Shown here piece by piece: positions 48,508-60,475 of a DNA stretch of 64,000 bases. A program made the translations under genes and the position numbers. The DNA lies in the NCBI RefSeq assembly GCF_002878395.1, contig NW_025892616.1:124001-188000 (forward strand). Direction: 5' to 3'. Origin of the DNA: Capsicum annuum. Its lineage: Eukaryota; Streptophyta; Magnoliopsida; Solanales; Solanaceae. Numbering within the stretch: position 1 is the first letter of the stretch; each line of letters begins with the position of its first letter. The notes beneath the pieces were generated by a model. The model searched no databases, was not told where the DNA came from, and saw only the letters and a program-made list of their open reading frames with translations.

Positions 48508-49086
48508 TGTAACGCCCCGAAAAACGGGTCTCGGAGCATCACAGAGTGTTTGAGGCAACGAGTAGCCCCAAGCTAACCATTTGAGCCATTTTCATTTAGT
48601 TCAACACAAATCAATGGGGTTTCCATAAATAAACCTCAAAATCAATAGAGTAATCATCATCCAAGAATAAAAGAATTTCAGAAAGATAACAAAATACGAC
48701 TTATTAGTCAACTCCCAACATCTATACTAGTCTGACAAGCCTCTAAGAAAATCAATAAAACCAGCGAGCCATTGAGACAAGCCCCAACTGACTCATACTC
48801 AGTTATCAAATGTAAACAATTCCGTGAAACAAACATCAGACATCACGTCCTCGGATCATGAGGACTCACCACAACAGAGGATGTAGAATAGCGTGCCCAA
48901 AGAATCACTGTCGAACCTGGAACTGCGCACCTAAACCTACATTTCGAGAAAATGCAACCCACATCCGAAGATGTGGGTCAGTACCATGGAAAGAAACCGA
49001 GTACATGGGGGTGTATGCAGTTATATAAACATCATCATCATAAATATTTATAAGAAATATGCGAGATGTATGAAAAACTCACATAG

Positions 49087-49252
49087 CCCAAAGAAAATCA
49101 TCATAATCATGAGAGGATGAAACAAGTACAATAACATATGTGAGTCATCATATAATTTGTCAATCACTTTCAGTTCATCAAGAATATCAATTCTCATAAT
49201 GTAACTATCATTTAAATCTTTCAAAATAATAACTTTCACAATTCCACTTTCA
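49087..49252. repeat. 166-bp repeat left of the assembly gap
   Basis: Starts cccaaagaaaatcatcataa and ends attccactttca; nearly identical to 49353-49517, with a few substitutions and a short indel. Confidence 0.9.
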
Positions 49253-49352
49253 NNNNNNNNNNNNNNNNNNNNNNNNNNNNNNNNNNNNNNNNNNNNNNNN
49301 NNNNNNNNNNNNNNNNNNNNNNNNNNNNNNNNNNNNNNNNNNNNNNNNNNNN
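49253..49352. other. Assembly gap of exactly 100 N
   Basis: One hundred unknown bases, the usual placeholder for a gap of unknown size. The translated frame crossing it (49048-49428) is meaningless. Confidence 0.98.
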
Positions 49353-49517
49353 CCCAAAGAAAATCATTATAATCATGAGAGGATGAAATAAGTATAATAC
49401 ATATGTGAGTCATCATATAATTTGTCAATCACTTTCAGTTCATCAAGAATATCAATTCTCATAATGTAACTATCATTTAAATCTTTCAAAATAATAACTT
49501 TCACAATTCCACTTTCA
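49353..49517. repeat. 165-bp repeat right of the assembly gap
   Basis: The second copy of 49087-49252; the LTR continues only from this copy. Confidence 0.9.
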
Positions 49518-51187
49518 AATCACTTCACCATTCACCATAGACACAAGAAAACACACACACACTGGGAGATCCTATAACCGACATAAAATATGTGAGCTAC
49601 ATGGAGTCCAACGTACAACCCACGTTGGGGAGATCCGTCCTATCCTTGCCATCAGAGTAGGACTATCGATATCAAATCCACACAAACTAGTGATCACTAT
49701 ATAAATCAGCCTCAGGCTTACTCCTATGGGGGCACATAGTTCTAGGAAAGTAAGGTCGCTTTATACCTCCCACTCGGTGCTAAAGATTTCTCCTGAACTT
49801 AGCTCAGATCATTTCAAAGACAATCAACAACAAAACAATTTCGGTAATATATAAATATACATCGGGAGCCATCATACTTCTCATCTATCAAAATCAACCA
49901 CGTTGTGGATTTCTTTCACACTCGAGTTCAAAACAAATCCATTAAGACCAAAAGGTCAAATCATTCAAAACATCTCAAATATTCAACATCAACGTGCTTA
50001 TAACACACACTTTCTCAAAAAAAAAAATTCCAATGGGGATTCACGACTCAAATATCAAAATCATGATAAATATCGTTCAAGATTCATGCTTTATATCACC
50101 ACACATGTAAATTCATCTTTCAAAATCATAAACATCAAGATTTCATAATAATCATCTTAAGAGATGGGTTCATGCTTCAAATTCATAAAAAATCAAACAA
50201 AAATTATGCCTTTGTAAAGAAAATTACTTTTGGGCACAAGAATGAAAGAGAGTTCTTGTTGAAAAACCCCACATACCTTGAATGATGAACTTTAGATCGA
50301 TACTTATTTTTGAGATGTTAATCGTGCCTTTGAATGATGGTTCTTGGAGTTCTTGAACTAGGAACTTGGAATCTTGAATAAATTTGCAGAATTAATGGTG
50401 AACTTAGGAGGTTCTTGAAGTTGGATATAGGAGCTTAGGGTTTTCTTTTTTAGGGAGTTTGATGAAATATAACATATAATTCTTTTAATAGGCTTTAATA
50501 TAGGGTTTGGATGGATTTTGGGTGAGGGATAATGACCAAAACGCTCCTAAAAATCAAAAAAATTCTCAAATTTGTCCTTTGATGGACTATTTTGATAGCC
50601 TGAAGTTGATCAATCATAATGTTTTACTCCGATATTCAAATTGGATGAAACCAATTTCATTAGAAAGAGGACTCTCATATCTTTCCTTTGATATATAGTA
50701 TCTCACCCAGATCATTATGTACGAGGAGTTATGATCGTTTGAAATTAACCCAAAAATTCACTTTTGATAGGCTGAAGTAAATCGACCATAATTTTTTGCT
50801 CCGATAGAAAAATGGGATGAAACTATTTCCATTAGAAAGAGGACTCGCAGTGCTTTCTGTTGATATATAGTAGATTACCCAGATTATTATGTACAAGGAG
50901 TTATGATCATTTAAAGTTGGAGTAAAAATACGCCAGGCCTCAGTACTTTTTCCTGCACGTTTTACTATTCACTACTATTCATGGTTCGATCAAAATGTTC
51001 ATAACTCGTCGCTCGAGTTTTTGTTTTGGATGATCCACATATCGTTGGCAATCTTATTCGATACTCTATGCAATAGTGGGCCATAATCTAAGACATTTCA
51101 CATGGAAAATTTATAATTCATTCAAGAAGATAGAACCCAACATGTTTACGCACAAACTTTCAACAAAAAATTTCCCAGGATATTACG

Positions 51188-51892
51188 TATAAGGTACATG
51201 GGAATCATCTAAGTAAACTGTACATATGTATCGTGGAGAGATAAGGGTACTTGGGAATCCCCTACTCTTATGGTATCTTCAATTCGTGCGACTACATGCA
51301 TCGTAGCCCGTTCAGGGGTTACACCGGACCCATATATCCCATGGATGGTTCTAGGATGGTTAAGCTACACATACCCAGGTTAATGGTTTTAAAGGCATGT
51401 AAAACTCGGTTCCCTTTCCTGGCATGGTTATATATATATATACATATATGTATAGTTGTGTGCATATGGTTGGTTTACTTGGTTTTACTAAATGAAAATA
51501 TTTAATCCTTATTCGAAGTGCATGGTAGCAGTCAGCCGCTAACCTATCTTCGGGTGGCTGTATCCCTACGTGATGTAGGAACCTGCCATACTACAACTCT
51601 TGTTCAATGATGGGATTCAGGAATAGTTGGGGTTGAATTGAAGTAGTGAGCTTCCATAGTTTAGAAGAAATCTATTTCATATCATAGATTACTTTATACA
51701 CTTTTATCTTTTCACAGACTTTGGTTTTTGGCTATGGTCGGGGGCATGTACCGACTAGTTACTCTTTGATTTGGTCTAAATTCTTTGTATAAACAACTGT
51801 GGACTTGGGTATGGTTTAATTATGTTATCTGTATATATACACATAATATTATTATCATGGTTTTGCCTTGGTATATCACAACTGAGCTTCAT
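51188..51892 (+). mobile_element. LTR of family J, copy J1, right segment
   Basis: It resumes with ggtacatgggaatc and matches 60870-61357 (tacttgggaatcccctac, ttaatggttttaaaggcat, gtgagcttccatag). It extends about 200 bp further than J2, which is cut there. An AT microsatellite lies at 51428-51456. The end is set where protease sequence of K becomes readable. Confidence 0.7.
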
Positions 51893-52929
51893 TCATGCTA
51901 CGCTTCTCTAGATTGTAAAACGTGTAAGGTTAGTCTCAAAATCCTAAATGAACCAGTGATTGAGTGGGAAGGATGTTCTCTAATACCTAAGGGAATATTT
52001 ATTTCTTAACTTAGAGCTTAGAAGTTGATTTCCAGGGGTTGTCTATATCATCAAGTTTAGGTTAAGGATTCTGGTTTTGAAAGACCTTCCTTGCAATATA
52101 TCCCGGTGGTTAAACAATTTCCTAAAGAATTTCCTAGTGAACTTCCTGGTATTCCTCCCGATAGGGAAATATAGTTTGGGATTGATCTTCTATCAAATAC
52201 CGATTCTATCTCTATCCCTTCGTATAGAATGGCTCTATCTGAGTTGAAAGAACTTAAGGAGCAAATACAGAGCTTTCTCATAAGGGTTTCTCTATCTTAG
52301 TTCGTGCATAAAAAGGATGGGTCTCTTTAGATGTGCATAGACTATCAACAGTTGAATAAGGTAATGGTGAAGAATAAGTATCCTTTTTCAAGGAATGATG
52401 ATCTCTTTGACAAGTTTCAGGGTTCTAGATGTTTCTCTAAGATTGATATTTGGTGGGGTTATCATCATTTAAAGAATAGGGAGGTGGATATCCTAAGACT
52501 TCTTTCCAAACCTGATAAGGTCATTATGAGTTTTTGGCTATGTCTTTTGGGTTAACTAATACTCCGATTGCATTTATAGATCTCATGAACAGGGTATTCA
52601 AGCAATTTTTGGATTTTTTCATGATAGAATTTATTGATGACATCTTGGTGTAGTCTGAGAGTGAGGAGGATCACACCAATCACCTTCGAGTAGTGCTACA
52701 GATTCTTAAGGATCAGCGATTGTATGCCAACTTTTCAAAGTGTAAGTTCTGGTTAAATAATTTGACCTCTTTAGGTCATGTTGTTTCCAATGAGGGGATC
52801 CTGATAGATCCATAAAAAGTTGAGGTGGATGAAATGGCCTAGACCCATGACTCAAACAGGAATTTAGAGATCTTTGGGTTTAGTCGGGTATTATAGGAGT
52901 TTGATGGAGAGCTTATGCTCTATTACCGT
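51893..52929 (+). pseudogene. Fragment K: gypsy protease end and reverse transcriptase
   Basis: Plus-strand reading starts at the end of a protease (LHSCYASLDCKTCKVS, VIEWEGCSLIPKG), then the linker (KQFPKEFPSELPGIPPDREI) and RT: SYRMALSELKELKEQ, then the frame 52331-52555 with MCIDYQQLNKVMVKNKYPFS and CFSKIDIWWGYHHLK, then FIDDILV at about 52631-52651 with both Asp residues, followed by a stop. It ends in the connection region because element L is inserted at 52930. Gag and primer site are missing; J1 may or may not be its LTR. Confidence 0.85.
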
Positions 52930-55344
52930 TGTAATGACCTTCTAGGTTATTTTTTTGTAATTTTGCTTATTTTTTCCCTTAAAGCTTATCCATAGATGCC
53001 CCAAATCATTTTTAGAACTGATAGCTCGATTACTGGGTAGTTCATTTATTTTTAGAGCTAGTTTCTTATTTAGGAGTCTTTGCAAGTTCCCAATGGGCAC
53101 CGAGCAAAAACTTTAGTAAAACAATCTTTGATGCAAATTCCAACTGCCCCATAAACTCTGAATACCAATTTTATGATAGGTAGGACTTTGATTTGGGTCC
53201 CAACACACCTGAGCTCATTTTGATCTATTGGTCAAAAAGTTGGAAAATCAAGAATTTGGGTGTGGGGAACACATTTGGTCTAAATGACCTCTAATGGAAA
53301 ACCATGCTTTACAAATGCATTTGGAACATTGAATTTAGTGGGGTTACATAGTTCATTTGTGAAAATCAGAGTCTGAATAAGTTCTAAGGGTTAAAAACAA
53401 GTTTTGACTTTGCTAGTGTTGGTGCATGGCGATGCCCTAGAGCGATAGAGACCCCTAAGATCACTATAATGACATCTTCTTGCCTATGGGGGTTATATAT
53501 AGACCTCAATATGTATTTGGGGCATTTTCCCTTTATTTTGAAACATAGAAACCCCAAAATAAGTATGGTAACTAAACATTGATCATTGTGGGTGAGTTGG
53601 GAGCTTGATTAACATCTTTTAACATAAATATCTTAGGATTTAAGGTAATAATTCTTCAAATCCATGCTTGAATTTCTTGAATTGTTGACCAAAATACCAA
53701 ATAGCTTAAGGGCATGATTTTAGCCTAAATAATCTTAGTTTTCACCTACTTCTTGAGGATTATGATTTCCTAAAGATTATGAACATTGGGTTTTTGATAT
53801 TGTTGTTGGACCCAAAGCACAATGGTGTTATGTGGATATCGATGTTCTTGTAAGGATGTGTAGATTGTGTTTTTGATAGCTTGAACCTTGAAGAAGCTTC
53901 TCGGAAGGGAAAAATGATGGTTTAGTGGATTGTTGAGCATTCTTTAAATTTGAGGTAAGTTAGGTTTATTCCTTGTTAGATTGAGCTATGCCATAATATA
54001 ATTGTGATATCTTTATATATTGGGATAGCTTTTAAGTATTGGATCAATGAAATGCAAGACTTGGGTTAGTTGGACAATTAAGGCTATGTGAATCTTAGAG
54101 TTGAAAAGCTGGACTTGTTGTTCTTTGACTTAGGTGGTGTAGAATTCATTACTCATGTTTATCATGAGAATGCATTAGAATACTCAATATTAGAAGAAAT
54201 TCTCTAGTTACTCATACTTAAAGTAAGTTGGCCTTAGTTGTTAATACTAGTAAAGGTTGCAATAGTTCCATTGGACTTAGTAAAGGTGTTTGAGTAGAAT
54301 ATCTGCATTAGGGCATATGGTGGCTTTCTATACATCTAATAGTTGATTTAGATACCATAGCCTAGTCTGGGATAGAAATTGACTTAGAATGCATTCGAGT
54401 ATTTAGTTGTGGGCTTGTTGGCCCACCTTAAGATAAATCTTATAATTAGTTATCTTGACACTTATGCTTAGTAATTGACTAGTGAGTACCCTTTTAAGGC
54501 AATATGATGACCCTTAGTACTTGTTGGTTATGTGGAATGGCATTGAGAGTAATGCTCATTGTATTATGCCTTTGTATGTTTTGTTGGCTAAAGATTATGT
54601 CAAGCTATTAATTATTTGATTGTGATTAACTATTGTTTGGGCTTATGAACATGCTATTGCATGACACCTTGACTATAATATAGCCTAAGACATATATGAT
54701 GTTATTGTCCAAACTTTTAACAAGCTATAGATTATGTCATGCTTTGGATATTGCTCATATTAGTGATAAATTATCTTTAGGACAATGATAGGTCAATGAA
54801 TATGCTACTAAGGCACCATTGTTTATGATATCTCTTATGGTTATGCCTATGGTCTAAATGACTATATTATGGATTATGTAACGATGAATCCTTGATTATA
54901 CTTTTTATTAAGACATTGATTAGGCTAGTTTTCTTTTCATTAATTATGCTATTACCCATGTGATGATCATGTTTAATAATTACATTAATTAATCATATTG
55001 GAAGTCTTCTTTATTGTCGATATCGGAAATGATGATGGTAATGGTACTAAAAGTCTTCTTATTGACTATATGTAAACATATTGTATAGATTATGCTATGA
55101 CTCATGATACTTACTTATATAATTACTTATACTAATATTTTTGCCACTTATTATACATATCTATAATCACATTTCTCTGGTATGGCATGGAGGAAGATGT
55201 TGGTACCGGTGATATAAGTTCTAAGGAAACCCAATGATAGCTTATATTATTCATGTACATATTCATATATTTATTGATAAAGTGACATTGATGATGAATG
55301 TTGTAATATGGATGTATGCTATTCTTCACTTCTCTTTTATAATT

Positions 55345-55513
55345 ATTTACTTTAGCCCTCATGGGGCTTGTCATTGACTTTAGCCCTCATGGGGCATGTC
55401 ATTGACTTTAGCCCTCATGGGCCTTGTTATTTACTTTATCCCTCTTGGGGATTGTAATTTACTTTATCCCTCATGGGGCTTATTATTTACTTTATCCCTA
55501 GTAGGGCTTATTC
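55345..55513 (+). repeat. 28-bp minisatellite, six units, in the L LTR
   Basis: The word (a/t)ccctcatgggg recurs at 55354, 55382, 55410, 55438, 55466 and 55494, a strict 28-bp step. The first three units read ttagccctcatgg and the last three ttatccct, so the array has two subtypes. Confidence 0.9.
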
Positions 55514-55540
55514 TTTATAACTGTTATAAATTTGTGTATT

Positions 55541-56025
55541 ATGATGATATATTAATATCTAGTAAGTCTAGAGGATATTATGATGATATATTTATACCCG
55601 ACAAGAACAATCGATGTTGTTATGTTACATTAATACCCTAAAAGGCCAAAGGATTTTATGATGATATGTCAATACCTACAAGGCCGGAGGATATTGTGAT
55701 GTTACATTGATACCCAACAAGGCTAGTGGATATTATGATGATATGCTGATGTCTGATAAGGCCACATGATACTATGATGATATGTTGATACCTGACAAGG
55801 TCGGATGATTTTGTGATGATATGATGAAACTCGATATGTCCGGATAATGTTGTGATGTATGATAATACCCGATGTAGATGAATGATGTTATGATTATATG
55901 ATGATACTCGGTGCAGTTGGATAACGTTGTATGATATGATGATATATTCTCATGTTATGATGATGCGCGACAAAATCAGAGGATTCTATGATGTTATGAT
56001 AATACCCGACAAGGCTAAGGATGAT
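55541..56025 (+). repeat. About 40-bp degenerate minisatellite, about eleven units, in the L LTR
   Basis: Units of the form ggatattatgatgatatgttgatacccgacaaggc vary between 36 and 50 bp and diverge strongly, suggesting an older array than the 28-bp one beside it. Confidence 0.85.
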
Positions 56026-57775
56026 TATTGATATGCCTATTTTTACATCGACCGGTTTGAGTCTGGCTAGCCCGATGAATGGAAATTATGTGTTTATTTA
56101 TGCTCTTATGAAGCTGGGTATAATGTTGATATTTGAGATGTAGGTTATAATCTTCTAATAACTTATGATATAAAGTGGTATAGTTGTTGTGTTATGGATG
56201 AAAGATTCTTAGTGGTAGACATTGCTCAAGTGGCTAATAGTGACTAATGGATTAGTGAACTTTGGTGATAAAGAGGGCTAGCTGCATGGATGGCTATTAT
56301 TAGTGATGATTATTTTATTATGGAGGTTGGTCATAGTGGAATTTGATATGGCAATGATTGGTTTCTATTGATGAATAAATGTATGTTATTGGTTAGTTGT
56401 TCAATGAGGATTTATGGATTAATAATTCTAGTTAATAAAAGATGTTATTTGGTAGATGAATAGCGAACTACTGGTGATTAGCTATCATTGATGAATGGTA
56501 ACTATTGAATGTGCGATGGCTAAAATTAGGTATTGGTTAATTGATAAATATGGCCTAGTGGTTAATCAAAGCTAGAGGCTAGATATCGGATAGTTAGTGG
56601 ATGGTGGTTAGTCGTTGACTTATGAATAATGTTTATATGATGAATAGTGGATAGATAATAATTAGAGGTTATATGATGGATAGTGAGTAATTGGGTTTAG
56701 TATTAAGTGTTGGCTAACTAATTATAAGTGAATAGGGTGTACTGATGAGATAGATTCCTATATGATGGTATGGTTACAGTTATGAGTAAATTGGTATATG
56801 TTATTCAATTACGATTATGGATGATAATTATAAATGTTGGCAAATGGTCATTTGATGGAAATTGTGGAAAACGATGGATAATGAGAAAATTTACAGATAT
56901 TGTTGATTTGATCCTTTTATGTTTCTCTCAGGTGTACTCTCTGATGGTATGGTACGCTTTGATGAGTTCTATACTTTATGTATTAGTTGGGGTTTGGGCA
57001 TCAACTTCGTACTTGTGTTTGGTTATGATTATACTTGTGTTTTTTTATGATTCCAAACGTATAAGATGTTATGTATAGCATTATTGGCATGCATTGATGC
57101 CTTATGTTATATTGTTATTATGATACTTAGTGTTTATCATGTACAACGATATAGTCTTGTGTTAATGCCTTATGTTACAATGTTATTCCAAATTTTTTAT
57201 TTATTATATATAGTGATGGTGGAGAGTATTCAGGTTCGGTTTTATACCTTGACTTAGTTATGATTATCTTTCACTTTATCATTCTTATATCATGATTTAG
57301 CTCAGTCGATCGATTATGCCTACTGAGTAACTATTGTTTTGGTGCTCATTCTATACTTCTGTACCTTTTTAGTGTAGATCTGAGTTTTAGCTGTTGTCGT
57401 TGATTGTGGTTTGTCTGATGATTGATTCTAAATATAGGGTGATCTCTTAGAGTTTGAGTCACCCAATTTTCTTCTATCTCTTGTATTTAGGCTTTAGTAT
57501 TTGAGACAGATGTATTAACTATTCTAGACTTAGAGTTTTATTAACACTATTAGTTGTTCTTGTACTAACTCTACTAGGTTTTGAAATTGGTATCTTGTAC
57601 AACTTCTTATTCTATCTAGAACCCTTATGTTTATAATTAAAATTATTGAAATTGGCCTTTGTCGGGCCTTTCGTACGAAATTAACCCATTATGTTAGCTT
57701 CGAGTTATGGTATTGGCTTACCTACTACTAGGAATTGGTAGGTGCCATCATGACAGGTAAATCGGGTCGTGACAA

Positions 57776-57788
57776 ATTGGTATCTGAG
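57776..57788 (+). other. Primer-binding site of element L, tRNA-Met type
   Basis: ttggtatctgaga lies 1-2 bases after the LTR end, with two changes from TTGGTATCAGAGC. A second copy, ttggtaccagagc, follows at 57815-57827 and has only one change. Confidence 0.8.
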
Positions 57789-57939
57789 ATAAGTTTCATT
57801 GTTATTGTTGGTACCAGAGCAAGTGTCTAGTAGTGTCTCATAGATCAAAATGTTGACGTCCATTTCTTATCTACAGGAGGATATGGGACATTCTTAGGAG
57901 TTCTTCCCTTCTTTCACTCATTTTGTGCTAAGAGTCTGA

Positions 57940-59323
57940 GATGGTTTTAGACTATTCTCTCAAGTTTACTCTTTTACAGAAGGCTAGGTCACGTGTTACT
58001 GCTACACAAGACGAGGGTCTCGAGACCAAGCCCAAGTATCATACTCTATTTATCGAACGTGGATGACTTAGAGGTCATGGATAGCCTAGAGACATGTCCC
58101 TAACTAGATGTCAAGATAGGCTACCCTCCTCAGGCCCTATAATTGCACTTAAGCTAGATATTCTTCCACTATAGCCAGCGGTGGCCGGCACCTATATAGG
58201 TTTCACTAGGGTTTATTTGTTCACCTGTGCTTAAAGATACATTATTTCAGTTGTTGGGTATTATTATTGGCATGCCATTTGATGGTGCACAGTCTATAGA
58301 CCAGAGTGGTACTGAGATAGGGGCATAACCTATACTTGTGGCCCCAGAGTTGAGATTCCTTCTGCACCGGTGGTTGCTCAGCTGGTAGTCACCTAGCCAG
58401 TGGTTTCCTAGCTTGTTATGTCTTCTGAAGTGAAAAAGATGTTAGGAAGATGCATTAGGTTAGCTCAACCGATATTTCCTGGTGATCCTGGATGGATGCA
58501 TAGGAGTTCCTGAGTGCTTATAAGGATAGACTTCATAGTTAAGGCCTTGTTGAGAATCGTGGTATAGATTGCACCATATTTCTATTTGGATTTGTTAGCT
58601 TATGATTGGTGAAGAGGTTATATGGACTCTGGACCAGCTGGATCTTCTCTCTTGTCATAGACTCAGTTTTCCAAAGATCTCTTGGAGAAGTATATGCCAC
58701 TAAACTTTAATGATCAATTGAGAGGTCAACTCTCCATATTGGAGAAGGGATCCACGATAGTTTCTGAGTATGAAACTCATTTTCATAAGTTTGCAAAATA
58801 TGTGACTTCTATTTTGGACACTGAGTATGGGACGGTTCGCTACTTCGTTAGAGGGTTGAGGCTTTCTATTCACATTTCTTCTCAGAGTAGGTATCTTCTA
58901 CGTCTATCCTTTTAGCCTCATAGTTAGCCAAGTCTACCTATTCAGACAGCCCTTCAGATTATTAACAGAGGTCAGTCTAGTGCTAGAGATCGCTCTAGTT
59001 ATGAAAGAGTCCTTAAGGGGTTCTTTTCAGGTCTTTCTGGATATGGTAGTCATTCCTGGTTAGTTGCCTGTTGGTTCTAGTTTTGCTCATGTTTCTTGTT
59101 TTACTGGTGAACTTTTGTGTCACTATTTAAAGGATGGTTCTAGTTGTGTGGAGATGGTTGATTCAGCTTAGAGTGTCTCCCCTAATAAGACAATTTGCCC
59201 CTTGATTAGATATGGTTCTCATGGTTACAAGGGTGGTTTCTAAGGTACTTGAGAAGGTTCTCAGACAGGCAGGACATGAGGTTGGTCAGATGCCCAGCTA
59301 GGTGGTGGGCATGGTGAGTTATA
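57940..59323 (+). pseudogene. Element L gag, cut by J2
   Basis: Plus-strand reading shows the N terminus (ARSRVTATQDEGLETKPKYH, start codon lost), then MLGRCIRLAQPIFPGDPGW near 58440, and the capsid frame 58682-58915: MEKYMPLNFNDQLRGQLSIL, EKGSTIVSEYETHFHKFAKY, VRYFVRGLRLSIHISSQS. It parallels the gag of element E. Stops are frequent. The zinc knuckle and all of pol are absent because J2 interrupts at 59324. Confidence 0.75.
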
Positions 59324-59395
59324 TGTTGTACCTAATTTAAACACCCTAAACTTTGGCCTTTCCAAAATTTCTTAAGTTTTGGTCATTTTGGCAAG

Positions 59396-59705
59396 GTACG
59401 ACTCAGGGGTACTAATAGTACGCTAGGATACGGTTTGGGGTGCCTCTTCTCATATGTTAGGTAGTATACAATAAAGAATCATACTTGTCGTATGGTAGGA
59501 TACGAGTGGTATGTTCCCAAGTCGTATGATGTCTTAAGTATGGTCTTGATGAATCTGTCCAAGGTATAGTTTAGGGGTAATTTTCGTAACCTAAGGTACA
59601 AGTTAGACCTAGGTAGTCGTATAATGGTCAATATAGGGAACCATGGTGAGGTATAGGGTATGAGTTAGCGTACCACTTGTACCCTAGGTTACGACTAGGG
59701 GATGG
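59396..59705 (+). repeat. Array of gtacgac / cgtatgg / ggatacg words in J2
   Basis: Short related words follow each other: gtacgactcaggggtac (59396), tacgctaggatacgg, cttgtcgtatggtaggatacg (about 59489), aagtcgtatgat, gtcgtataatgg, gttacgactagggg (59690). Several are inverted relative to each other. Confidence 0.6.
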
Positions 59706-59790
59706 TCATACCATCCTGGGTGTTGGTTTTCAGCTTTTAAGCTGAGGGTATTTCGGACATTTCCCACCTCATACCCTTATGTTCCCACAT

Positions 59791-59797
59791 TATATAA
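59791..59797 (+). promoter_or_regulatory. TATA box of the J2 LTR
   Basis: tatataa in the context cccacattatataaccttt, about 465 bp after the LTR start and just after the motif array. Confidence 0.6.
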
Positions 59798-60475
59798 CCT
59801 TTGGCGTCCTCTCATAACATACTTTGAAGAATTGAAAGACTGTCAAATCCTCCCTAAATCAATATTGGAGGTTAGGTTTCTATAAGTGTTCTTCCAAGGG
59901 CTCGAGAGTCAGGTTTCCTTCCATGAATCTTATTATATAAGGCATGAACTCATCCCTCGTTAGTTCCAACTAAAGGGTCATTTTTATGTGTTTTAAACAT
60001 TGATTATGAATCATAAATGTTGGTTTTGAAACTGAGTGTTGAGTGTTTTTTATGCATGTTATGAATATTGATTACTCTTGATTTAAAATGTATTTTCACT
60101 TTATTTTTGTAATGGTTTGCACATGTGGGTGCTTGTGGGTTATGGTTTAAAAAATGGGTCATGCGTAACCCTAAACTTGGTGGTTTATGCTTTGGTTTTG
60201 GTCTTGATAAATATATGCCCTAAACATGTTTGATAAAATGCTTAGAAAATGTTTTTACTCTATTGATGAACTTTCATTGAAACTATTGAATGGTATGGTT
60301 TAGTAATGGAACCCCTAATTGGTTTGGATGGTTTTTGAATGGATTAAATGGTTTTGAATAGTATAAATGGTATAAATGTTTTGGAATGACTTAAAAATGG
60401 TTTGAATGGTAGTAGTGGTTTGGAATAGTTAAATGGTAAGGACTTGGTGGCTATGAGCTTGTTTTGTAAGAAAAC

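Larger units (their letters stand above)
48508..51187 (-). mobile_element. Solo LTR I (gypsy, about 2.7 kb) inside J1
   Basis: It begins tgtaacgccccgaaa and ends aggatattacg (the terminal tattaca changed at the last base), with 5-bp flanks tacaa/tataa. J1 sequence is collinear across it (compare the join with 60850-60880). The phrase gagtacatgggg at about 49000 and the plus-strand order of landmarks match the C LTR, so it lies on the minus strand. It contains an assembly gap and three copies of the shared LTR phrase (50610, 50775, 50994), the first two within a 165-bp tandem duplication. No internal region, hence a solo LTR. Confidence 0.7.
52930..57774 (+). mobile_element. Element L 5' LTR (4.85 kb)
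   Basis: It starts TGTAATGACC and ends gggtcgtgaca next to a tRNA-Met primer site. Homology to the E LTR is clear near both ends. It is 1.5 kb longer, in part because of two minisatellites (55345-55513, 55541-56025) and a stretch of gatgaatagtgg-like words (56400-56720). Small frames within it (55132-55641, 56770-57257) lack protein similarity. The 5 bases ccgtt before it would be its target duplication; the partner lies outside the window. Confidence 0.75.

Noticed and set aside
55345..56025. Regularly spaced repeats that could suggest a CRISPR-like array
   Set aside because: Units are directly adjacent with no unique spacers of constant length, and the setting is a plant LTR.
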